From: Clostridiales bacterium
GTDB taxonomy: Bacteria; Bacillota; Clostridia; Oscillospirales; Oscillospiraceae
Direction of reading: 5' to 3'
Assembly: GCA_029265975.1 (NCBI GenBank)
Contig: JAJUGN010000008.1
Coordinates: 1-58,978, forward strand
Length of the DNA: 58,978 bases
Part shown: positions 1 to 7,089 of the stretch, piece by piece
How the letters are laid out: each line of letters opens with the position of its first letter
Numbering within the stretch: the first letter of the stretch is position 1
Notes under the pieces: generated by a model
Told to the model about the DNA's origin: nothing
Databases searched by the model: none
The model's input: only the letters and a program-made list of their open reading frames with translations
Made by a program: the position numbers and the translations under genes

Positions 1-1062
1 CAGGGCACGGTTATGTTCGCGGGAATGGCATTTCTTATTTTCTATACCTACTCGATGCTGGGAGGGGTAGTGAACGCAAATGCGGCGCTGACGCGCCTCA
101 CCGAGATGAAGGGAGTTGCGGAGCAGACCGCTGCGCTCACAAAAATGGGATTTTCAGGCTGGACCTCCATGCCTAAGGCGGGCTCGCCGCTTTGGTTCAG
201 CATAGTGACGACCCTTATAGCCGGCGTCGGGATAGGCGCGCTCGCTCAGCCGCAGCTCTCCGTAAAATTTATGACTGTCAAGAGCGGCAAGGAGCTGAAC
301 CGAGCGATGCTCTCCGGCGGAATCTTCATTTTGTTTATGACGGGAGCGGCGTTTACCGTCGGCGCGCTTTCAAACGTAGCGTTCTACAACGCGACCGGGC
401 AGATAGCGATCAAAGCCGCGGGCTCCAACGACGGAATAATTCCGGCGTTCATCAAGAGCTTTCTGCCGCAATGGTTCGGCGGCTTCTTCCTTATTCTGCT
501 TTTGGCGGCCGCGGTCTCGACGGCAAACGGCCTCCTGCACACAATGGGCACCGCTTTGGGGCGCGACTTTCTTAAGCAGTCTCTGAACCTTAAGACAAAG
601 ACGATTACGCTCACCAGGATTTCCATGGTAATAGGGCTTGTAATAAGCGTGGCGCTCGCATATTTCGCCAATAAGCTTGATGTGAGCATGGCGATAATCG
701 CCATAGGAACATCGATGTTCTTCGGGCTGTGCGCAGCCGCCTTCCTGCCAACGTATATAGCTGCTCTTTACTTCAAGACGTTTCCTAGAAGGGCTGCGCT
801 TGCCAGCATGATAACCGGCTCCGTAGCGAGTTTGTTCTGGATGTTTTTTGTCCAGGAAAAGACCGCCGGAAGCCTTCAGATATGCAAGCTGCTCTTCAAT
901 ACGACTTCCATAGTCAAAAATACCGCTCTGAATTCGCTGTCGATGGTGGACGCTCTCGTGGTGGCGCTCCCGATTTCAATGATTTCAGCGCTTATAGCCT
1001 GGGCCGTATTCGGGAAAGAGGAGATCACGACCCCCTCCGTGATGCCTGAACTAGCCGATTAG
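1..1062 (+). CDS. Sodium:solute symporter family protein (5'-truncated by window edge)
   Basis: The frame is open from base 1, so the ATG at 13 is probably internal and the true start lies outside the window. The visible 350 or so residues are a string of hydrophobic helices with the family-typical stretch AQPQLSVKFMTVKS (around residue 80), which fits the SSS family of sodium-coupled permeases. Complete members usually have about 500 residues, so roughly the first third is missing. The substrate cannot be told; acetate, proline and pantothenate carriers share this fold. The C-terminus is hydrophilic and ends just before an inverted repeat. Confidence 0.8.
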   Translation, partial: QGTVMFAGMAFLIFYTYSMLGGVVNANAALTRLTEMKGVAEQTAALTKMGFSGWTSMPKAGSPLWFSIVTTLIAGVGIGALAQPQLSVKFMTVKSGKELNRAMLSGGIFILFMTGAAFTVGALSNVAFYNATGQIAIKAAGSNDGIIPAFIKSFLPQWFGGFFLILLLAAAVSTANGLLHTMGTALGRDFLKQSLNLKTKTITLTRISMVIGLVISVALAYFANKLDVSMAIIAIGTSMFFGLCAAAFLPTYIAALYFKTFPRRAALASMITGSVASLFWMFFVQEKTAGSLQICKLLFNTTSIVKNTALNSLSMVDALVVALPISMISALIAWAVFGKEEITTPSVMPELAD

Positions 1063-1084
1063 CCTCGAAAGCGCCGAAGAGCGC

Positions 1085-1135
1085 AAAAAAAGCAGCGCAG
1101 GACCCCGCGTGCATTTGCAGCGGGGTCCTGCGCTG
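1085..1135 (-). terminator. Intrinsic terminator for the downstream minus-strand hydrolase gene
   Basis: A perfect 16-bp stem (1093-1108 with 1120-1135, arm CAGCGCAGGACCCCGC) is preceded on the plus strand by a run of seven A (1085-1091). On the minus strand this is a GC-rich hairpin followed by a U-run, so it mainly ends transcription of the hydrolase gene. It may also stop the convergent symporter transcript. Confidence 0.8.
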
Positions 1136-1245
1136 TCGATTAATTGCCGATGCGGGCGCGGAATACCGCAAAGCAATATCAAAACCTGTAAGAAATCGGT
1201 GCCGCCGGGTTTCATAATCCGGCGGCGCGGCAGTATTGGAAAGGG

Positions 1246-3126
1246 TCAGGGCAGCAGGGAGGTGTTCACGGCGACCTGCGTTATAAGCATCATGGTGTAC
1301 AAAAGGGCGACGGTGAAAGAGCCCGCATAGATGCTGCCCGTAGCCTTGAAGTACTTTCTCGTTATTATCGTCGCGACGGGCACCTGGACGATAAAAGGGA
1401 ACAGATTGATCGTGCGCATGGCGTTGAACACGAAGACGCCGGTTCTGAAATAGGTAACATACTGTATTCCTATTACAACCGCAATGCCGGCTATGTTGGC
1501 TATGCAGCTTATCAGGGTTACAAACCAGTCCGGCATGCCCTCGGCCCTGTTGCCGCCGTTTACAAGCATTGAATTCACAAGATAGAAAAGAGCGAACGCG
1601 GGGATATAAGCAATGAGGAAGAGCACCTTCTGCGCGTTAAAGACACGCATAGCGATGAGCCAGAAGCGGAAATCGACAGTGAAGAAGAAATCCGCGGTGA
1701 AAAGAATCAGGTAAGCCGCCCCGAAGGTTATTACGGCAAGCAGAAGGCTTTTCCAGAAAGCCCTGGGCGAAATCCTGACTCCCCAGCTTTCGGTTTTCAC
1801 GCCGTTTCTCCTGCCGTAGAGCAGATACGATAGCAGAAAGACCAAAAGTATGCAAAGCGAAGAAGCGGCGGCCCAGACGGCTATTTCGTTTGTGGTGCCC
1901 TCTCCGAACCATTTTGTCACCGTGGCGGGAGAGAAGGACTGCCTGCCGATCCAGAAATGCATGACGGGCATCGCGAGAATGCCGGGTATTGCGGCGTTTA
2001 TCAGCCAGGTGAGCCAGTATACGAATTTCCATTTCGCGGTGCTTATTGCGGGAGCGGGAGGCAGCGGCTTCGCCGCCCTGAGCTCGCCGAAGAAAGGCAC
2101 CGAATCCATAATCCATGCGGCAAACGGGAAAAGGAAAAGGAGGATGCCGGCGAGGCCCAGGCAGTTAAAGAACTGCTTGAGCTGCCAGATCTGGCTTGAC
2201 GGGTCGATTTTCGCGTGCCCCGAGGGGACGCCGAGAGTGTTGTAGAAGAAATCGACCGCATATTTCGCGCTGTCGGCCGACCAAATCTCCTGGGGGTGCG
2301 TCTTGGGTATCTGGAAGAAGACCCTCACATAGTCCTTACCGTTGACCTTGCCGCTGTAATACTTTCCGTTTTCGACCGGCCCTTTGGCACTGGGGTCCAC
2401 CTGCTGAACAAACTGAAGAGCCGCCTTGCTCTGGAGAATTTTCGCGGGGTCGTTCCCGACATCCTTCTGCCTGAAGAAGAACTCGTCGTACTTTCCGGCT
2501 ATAACGCCCCAGTTGACGGGCGCTATTACCGGGGCTTCGATGCCTTTGAAGGTATAGGGGACGTACGACGGGTCGTATCCGACCTCAAGCGCGGCTGCGA
2601 TCTTGTTTCTGCCGAGTCCGCGAACCTCCTGCTCGACATAATAGCTGAGAGTGGTTGTAACTATCGCCGCGCCCATAGAGTGCCCGACTATGCCTATTTT
2701 TTCCGTATCGACTATTTTCAGGCTGGAGGAGGCGTATTCGATTATTTCGATCATGTTGTTGAAGTTTTCGGAGGGGGAAATCCCGCTGCGCGCGGTTGAC
2801 GAGCCGTGCCCGTAAGCGTCCGAGGATATGACAATAAAGCCGCGCCTTGCGAGCTCCACCATGTTCATGTCCTGCATTTCAAGATTGTGCTGACTGCCGT
2901 GCTGTGCGACCACAAGCGGAAGCTTGTTCTTGACGCTTGCGTCCTTCGGTATGTAAATCTGGGCGTTTATTTCGTATCCTCCGCTGACGATGAGCTTAAA
3001 GCGGCGCACCGTGACGGTGTTTCCCGCCGTCTGGACGAAAAAAGCGCCCAGCATGCCCGCGACAATCATTGCAAGCGAAATAATCAGCCATACCCTCGAA
3101 CAAGTCTTCTTCTTGAATTCTGCCAT
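1246..3126 (-). CDS. Membrane-anchored alpha/beta hydrolase with C-terminal multi-helix domain
   Basis: 626 residues. An N-terminal transmembrane helix (about 13-33) is followed by an alpha/beta hydrolase domain: QHGS near residue 75-78 fits the oxyanion region, and GHSMG places the nucleophile at Ser150. From about residue 310 the protein becomes a series of roughly six to seven membrane helices. The start chosen is the ATG at 3126, eight bases after AGGAG; an in-frame GTG at 3135 sits directly on that ribosome site. The substrate is unknown; lipase/esterase or peptidase-like activity on the outer face of the membrane is inferred. It stands alone between two terminators and is divergent from pstS. 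Confidence 0.75.
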   Translation of the reverse strand: MAEFKKKTCSRVWLIISLAMIVAGMLGAFFVQTAGNTVTVRRFKLIVSGGYEINAQIYIPKDASVKNKLPLVVAQHGSQHNLEMQDMNMVELARRGFIVISSDAYGHGSSTARSGISPSENFNNMIEIIEYASSSLKIVDTEKIGIVGHSMGAAIVTTTLSYYVEQEVRGLGRNKIAAALEVGYDPSYVPYTFKGIEAPVIAPVNWGVIAGKYDEFFFRQKDVGNDPAKILQSKAALQFVQQVDPSAKGPVENGKYYSGKVNGKDYVRVFFQIPKTHPQEIWSADSAKYAVDFFYNTLGVPSGHAKIDPSSQIWQLKQFFNCLGLAGILLFLFPFAAWIMDSVPFFGELRAAKPLPPAPAISTAKWKFVYWLTWLINAAIPGILAMPVMHFWIGRQSFSPATVTKWFGEGTTNEIAVWAAASSLCILLVFLLSYLLYGRRNGVKTESWGVRISPRAFWKSLLLAVITFGAAYLILFTADFFFTVDFRFWLIAMRVFNAQKVLFLIAYIPAFALFYLVNSMLVNGGNRAEGMPDWFVTLISCIANIAGIAVVIGIQYVTYFRTGVFVFNAMRTINLFPFIVQVPVATIITRKYFKATGSIYAGSFTVALLYTMMLITQVAVNTSLLP

Positions 3127-3415
3127 GAACGTCACTCCTATATAAAATAAAATGATTCTTCTTCCTTACCGCCGTGCGCCGAAACAGAAAGAAACGCCGC
3201 GAAAAAGCTCATGTGCCTTCTCGTTAGTATTTTATAATGATACAAATCAAATATGTGTTAAATCGTTTTATTTTCCTTGCTTAAAGCCTTTCAAGGCGAA
3301 AAAGTATGCAAATATATCGTATCATACAAATTGGGTTCTGTCACCCGATGGCATATCAAATTTTTGTTTTGCTTTTCGTGTAGTTTGTAAAATCCGGGCA
3401 AGAGAGGAAATAAGT

Positions 3416-3472
3416 TTTACATATCTTTTACTTTGCAATGATTTTGGATTTTACATTTGCACATCATAATAT
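3416..3472 (+). promoter_or_regulatory. Possible Pho box and -10 region upstream of pstS
   Basis: TTTACA (3416-3421) and TTTACT (3427-3432) are spaced 11 bp apart, and another TTTACA lies at 3450-3455, about two further turns on. A -10-like CATAAT/TAATAT sits at 3465-3472. PhoP-type regulators of Firmicutes bind TT(A/T/C)ACA repeats at 11-bp spacing. The placement before a phosphate-binding protein gene supports the reading, but the third repeat is 1 bp out of phase. The rest of the 3127-3537 gap is AT-rich with nothing else recognised. Confidence 0.45.
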
Positions 3473-3537
3473 AGGCAGAATAGCAAGCAAAAATGCGACT
3501 ATGTCGGAAAGAATCATGCAAATAAAGGAGAAAAAGA

Positions 3538-4452
3538 ATGAAAAAAATATTGGCTTCCATAATAGCGGTAATACTGATAGCCGCGACTTTCGTAGGCTGC
3601 TCGGGCGGCGCGACCACCACCCCGACTCCGACCGCAAAGCCCACAACAGCCCCCACAGCGGCTCCCCTTACAGGCAACATCACAGCCAGCGGCTCGACCG
3701 CCCTGCAGCCCCTCCTCAACCTCGCGATAGAGCCATTCAAAAAGGCCACCAACTTTACCGGATCGATCACGATAAACGGCGGCGGCTCCGGACAGGGACT
3801 CACTGACGTTGCGGCGGGCACCGTAAATATCGGAAACTCCGACGTAACCGCGGAGCAGGCCGGAAAAGACGGAAAGGGACTTGTGGATTACAAGGTGGCG
3901 GTTGTCGCCGTAGGCATCGCGGTAAGCTCCGACGTTGCGGAAAAGATCAGCAATATCTCGACAGACGACCTCAAGGGCATTTTCACCGGCAAGATTACCA
4001 ACTGGAACCAGGTCAAGGGCTGGACCGGCGGCAGCCTCCCGATCGCTGTCTACTACCGCAAGGCGGGCTCCGGAACGCGCACCCTCTTTGAGCTTTACGG
4101 AATAGGCACCTCGATGACGGACGCCCAGATCGGCGCTTTCCCGAACTTCACCAAGAAAGAGTCCTCCGGCGACCTCGAATCCGCAATCGCGTCCGGAAAA
4201 GGCGCCATCGGCTACGAAACGCTTCCGTACTGCGGAAAGCTGAAGCTGCTCAAGGTTGACAACGTGGCTGCGACTTATGAAAACGTATATACCGGCGCTT
4301 ATAAGATCTGGGGCTACGAGCACATGTATACCAAGGGCGAGGCAACGGGCTCGGTAAAGGCCTTCATAGATTATGTGATGTCCCCCGCGTTCGCTCCTAC
4401 GATTACCGCCAGCGGCTACGGCGCCATCTCAAAGATGACCGTAAGCAGATAA
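3538..4452 (+). CDS. pstS: Phosphate ABC transporter substrate-binding lipoprotein
   Basis: 304 residues. An N-terminal signal peptide ends in a lipobox with Cys21 (TFVGC), then a Thr/Pro-rich linker (about 25-45) leads to a PBP-like domain. SGSTALQPL and GGGSGQGL are phosphate-loop motifs of PstS, and RKAGSGTR near residue 180 is the other conserved loop. It captures phosphate outside the cell for PstCA. AAAGGAG lies 8 bases before the ATG. It heads the pst cluster and is followed by a strong hairpin that probably lets it be made in excess of the permease. Confidence 0.93.
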   Translation: MKKILASIIAVILIAATFVGCSGGATTTPTPTAKPTTAPTAAPLTGNITASGSTALQPLLNLAIEPFKKATNFTGSITINGGGSGQGLTDVAAGTVNIGNSDVTAEQAGKDGKGLVDYKVAVVAVGIAVSSDVAEKISNISTDDLKGIFTGKITNWNQVKGWTGGSLPIAVYYRKAGSGTRTLFELYGIGTSMTDAQIGAFPNFTKKESSGDLESAIASGKGAIGYETLPYCGKLKLLKVDNVAATYENVYTGAYKIWGYEHMYTKGEATGSVKAFIDYVMSPAFAPTITASGYGAISKMTVSR

Positions 4453-4471
4453 AGCGAGCAAAGAATGTTAA

Positions 4472-4510
4472 ACGGGTTGTTGAGGGAGCAAGGCTTCTTC
4501 AACAACCCGT
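4472..4510 (+). terminator. Intercistronic hairpin between pstS and pstC
   Basis: A perfect 12-bp stem (ACGGGTTGTTGA at 4472-4483 with its complement at 4499-4510) is not followed by a T-run, so it is more likely a leaky or mRNA-stabilising structure than a full terminator. Hairpins in this place commonly raise binding-protein expression over membrane subunits in ABC transporter operons. Confidence 0.6.
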
Positions 4511-4523
4511 ATTATAAAAAGGG

Positions 4524-5432
4524 ATGAGCCAGGTGCTAAAAAACTCGAGAAAAATCCAGGACCGACTTGGAAAAACCGCCGTGACGCTGGTAGGGCTATT
4601 TATAGTTTTGATAACAATATCGATAACCCTGTTTCTTATGTGGAAGGGCAGCGCCACCTTCACGGTCCACAAGGATTCGATATTTCAATTTCTTTTCGGC
4701 AGCGTATGGGATCCCAGCATGCAGCCTTCGGGCGCAAACGGTCCCAACGGAGCCGCCATATTCATTTTCGGCTCTATGGTCATATCGGGCCTGGCGCTTC
4801 TTATAGCGACGCCGTTCGCCGTGGCCTGCGCGATTTTTGTGGCGGAAATCTCACCGCGAATCGGCGAAAGATTTCTGCGTCCCGCAATAGAGCTTTTTGC
4901 GGGCATACCCTCGGTCGTGTACGGCTGGGTGGGGGTGTCGGTTTTGTGTCCCTTTATTGCCGAGGTCTTTCAGATGCCGTTCGGGGGAGAGAGCGTTCTG
5001 GCGGGTGCGCTTGTGCTGGCCGTAATGATTTTCCCGACGATTGCGACGGTAGCAGCGGACGCAATCAAAAATGTTCCCGCCGAGTATACCGAGGCGGCTT
5101 ACGGTCTGGGCGCCACGCGCTGGCACATGATAAAGTCGGTGCGTCTGCCGGCGGCGTTCGGCGGAATCCTTACCGGTATCATCCTGGGCCTGTCAAGGGC
5201 GTTCGGGGAGGCCCTTGCGGTATCCATGGTTGTCGGCGGCAGGTTTGCGTTCCCCAAAAGCATTCTTTCGCAGACGAGCACCCTTACGACGCAGATAGCC
5301 TCGGGCATGGGCAGTGCGGCGGACGGCACGCAGTGGACGGACAGCCTCTGGTCCATGGCTTTGCTGCTGCTTTTGATTTCCTTTGCATTTATCCTTCTGA
5401 TAAGGATAGTCGGCAGAAAGAAAAAGGCTTAG
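4524..5432 (+). CDS. pstC: Phosphate ABC transporter permease PstC
   Basis: 302 residues with about six transmembrane helices. The cytoplasmic EAA loop that contacts the ATPase is visible as EAAYGLGATRWHMIKSV around residues 193-209, followed by a second conserved stretch, LSRAFGEALAV. It forms the phosphate channel with PstA. The start is the ATG at 4524, with only a weak AAAAAGGG before it; a GTG at 4533 is an alternative. The gene lies between pstS and pstA. Confidence 0.92.
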   Translation: MSQVLKNSRKIQDRLGKTAVTLVGLFIVLITISITLFLMWKGSATFTVHKDSIFQFLFGSVWDPSMQPSGANGPNGAAIFIFGSMVISGLALLIATPFAVACAIFVAEISPRIGERFLRPAIELFAGIPSVVYGWVGVSVLCPFIAEVFQMPFGGESVLAGALVLAVMIFPTIATVAADAIKNVPAEYTEAAYGLGATRWHMIKSVRLPAAFGGILTGIILGLSRAFGEALAVSMVVGGRFAFPKSILSQTSTLTTQIASGMGSAADGTQWTDSLWSMALLLLLISFAFILLIRIVGRKKKA

Positions 5433-5443
5433 GAGGTCTCCCA

Positions 5444-6334
5444 ATGAACGATAACGAAATGTCAAAATACATCGCGAAGCAGAAAAATAAGGATAAGATA
5501 GCCACAGTCTCGCTTTACATTGTGGCGTGCTTTTTCCTGCTGCTTTTGGGCGCGATAATATTGTATGTAGTCGGGAAGGGAATATTTTCATTCATCCCGA
5601 AATACGCCAGCTTCGGCAAAGACGGCCTGGGCGTCGAGCTTTTCAATACGGTTTACATGGTGCTGCTGTCGCAGCTGATTTCCGTGCCTCTCGGCGCCGG
5701 AGCCGGGATCTATATGGCGGAATATGCGCGCCCCGGCAAGGTGACCGATACCATAAGGACCTGCATCGAAACGCTGTCGTCGCTTCCTTCCATCGTCCTA
5801 GGCCTTTTCGGTTTCCTGGTCTTTATAGTTTTGTGCAGGACCACATGGAACATGTTTGCGGGCGTCCTGACTCTGACTATAATCTGCATCCCGCTTTTGA
5901 CAAGAGTGACAGAGGACGCCATAAGGGACATACCCGACTCGTACAGGGAGGGCAGCTACGGGCTTGGAGCCACAAAATGGCAGACGATAACAAAGATCCT
6001 GCTTCCGGCCGCCAAGGGGCGCATAGTTACCGGTGTAATCCTGGCTTCGGGAAGATGCTTCAGCGAGGCCGCGGCGCTTATTTACACATCGGGGCTGACG
6101 TCGGACATAAGCTTTTCGGACTGGAATCCCTTCAGCCAGACATCTCCTCTGAATATCTTCAGAACTGCCGACACTCTTGCGGTCAGGATATGGTACCTTA
6201 AGACCGCGGCTCTGCTTCCGGACAAATACGAGCTTGCCGACATGGCGGCCGCATTGCTGATTGTCCTTGTATGCGTCTTTAATCTGTCGGCGCGTTTTCT
6301 GAAAAACAGGACATCCGGCGCACAAAACAGATAA
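5444..6334 (+). CDS. pstA: Phosphate ABC transporter permease PstA
   Basis: 296 residues from the ATG at 5444, which has AGGAGG 7 bases upstream. The open frame extends further 5' into pstC but that part is an out-of-frame shadow. There are six predicted helices, and the ATPase-contact loop SYGLGATKWQTITKILLPAA is followed by GRCFSEAAALIYTSG. It pairs with PstC. The gene expected next, the ATPase pstB (often with phoU), is absent: a hairpin and a convergent gene follow instead. Confidence 0.92.
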   Translation: MNDNEMSKYIAKQKNKDKIATVSLYIVACFFLLLLGAIILYVVGKGIFSFIPKYASFGKDGLGVELFNTVYMVLLSQLISVPLGAGAGIYMAEYARPGKVTDTIRTCIETLSSLPSIVLGLFGFLVFIVLCRTTWNMFAGVLTLTIICIPLLTRVTEDAIRDIPDSYREGSYGLGATKWQTITKILLPAAKGRIVTGVILASGRCFSEAAALIYTSGLTSDISFSDWNPFSQTSPLNIFRTADTLAVRIWYLKTAALLPDKYELADMAAALLIVLVCVFNLSARFLKNRTSGAQNR

Positions 6335-6350
6335 GGCCTTGAAAGTAAGG

Positions 6351-6380
6351 CGGCGGGAAAGCGGATGCGCTCTCCCGCCG
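6351..6380 (+). terminator. Bidirectional hairpin between pstA and the ytaF-like gene
   Basis: The stem CGGCGGGA (6351-6358) pairs with TCCCGCCG (6373-6380) and is followed by ATTGTTTT on the plus strand. It separates the two convergent genes and shows that the pst transcript likely ends after pstA. Confidence 0.65.
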
Positions 6381-6391
6381 ATTGTTTTCGG

Positions 6392-7009
6392 TTAAAAAAG
6401 CTTGGAAATCGCGAGAATAATCAGCAGAACTCCTCCCAGCCAGGAAAAATCATAATCCGAGACGCTCCGCACATATTTTCCAAGAAAGCAACCGAGGAAC
6501 ACGGCGGCGAGATTTGAAAACATTGAAAGCAGAAGGAGCTGCGCATATTTCACTTCCGAGAGTCCGAAGCCCAGGCCGGCCGCAAGGCTGTCGAAGGATA
6601 GCGCCAGAGCCAGATATACGGCCTCCTTCGGAGACAGAACCTTTGAATTGTCCGCATCGGCTCTTATGCTGTCCGCATAAACCGTAAGCACAAAATTGAT
6701 ATCGGAAATTTTCATCTTGATCTGACCGACGCTTTTCCGATTGAGTATGTATTTTTTCAGCAGCGATTCAAAGCTTTTTACAACCCCTATGCCGAACAGA
6801 ACGATAAAGCAGATTGTTCCCGTCAGTCCAGCGGGAACAATCTGCTTTGCCAATGTCCCGAGTCCAAGAGAAACAGCCAGCGCCAGCGTGCATATAACGC
6901 TTATGGTAACGGCGGAGAGCGGGGGTATCTCGGTCGTGTTTATCCCGTAAGAGAAGCTTGCCGCAAACGCGTCAACGCAAAGCGCGGAGATGAACAACAA
7001 TTGAAACAT
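6392..7009 (-). CDS. ytaF: YtaF/MntP-like sporulation membrane protein
   Basis: 205 residues, nearly all hydrophobic, with six predicted helices in two repeats. Both halves carry the acidic signature of this family: CVDAFAASFSYG near the N-terminus and FDSLAAGLGFGLS near residue 140. YtaF proteins are relatives of the MntP manganese exporter found in spore formers; their transported ion is not established. AGGGTGA precedes the ATG by about 6 bases. It is convergent with pstA and divergent from the calcium ATPase gene. Confidence 0.8.
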   Translation of the reverse strand: MFQLLFISALCVDAFAASFSYGINTTEIPPLSAVTISVICTLALAVSLGLGTLAKQIVPAGLTGTICFIVLFGIGVVKSFESLLKKYILNRKSVGQIKMKISDINFVLTVYADSIRADADNSKVLSPKEAVYLALALSFDSLAAGLGFGLSEVKYAQLLLLSMFSNLAAVFLGCFLGKYVRSVSDYDFSWLGGVLLIILAISKLF

Positions 7010-7089
7010 AATAACACATCACCCTAAATATATATTACTTAAAGAAGCCTGTACGGGTGACTGCGCAAAGGAAGTCAGGGGTGTTTGTT

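Noticed and set aside
1109-1330. 73-codon plus-strand ORF after the symporter
   Set aside because: Overlaps the terminator stem and the 3' end of the opposite-strand hydrolase gene; no ribosome site.
4640-5443. N-terminal extension of the pstA frame through pstC
   Set aside because: Out-of-frame shadow of pstC; the real pstA start at 5444 has AGGAGG and the normal family length.
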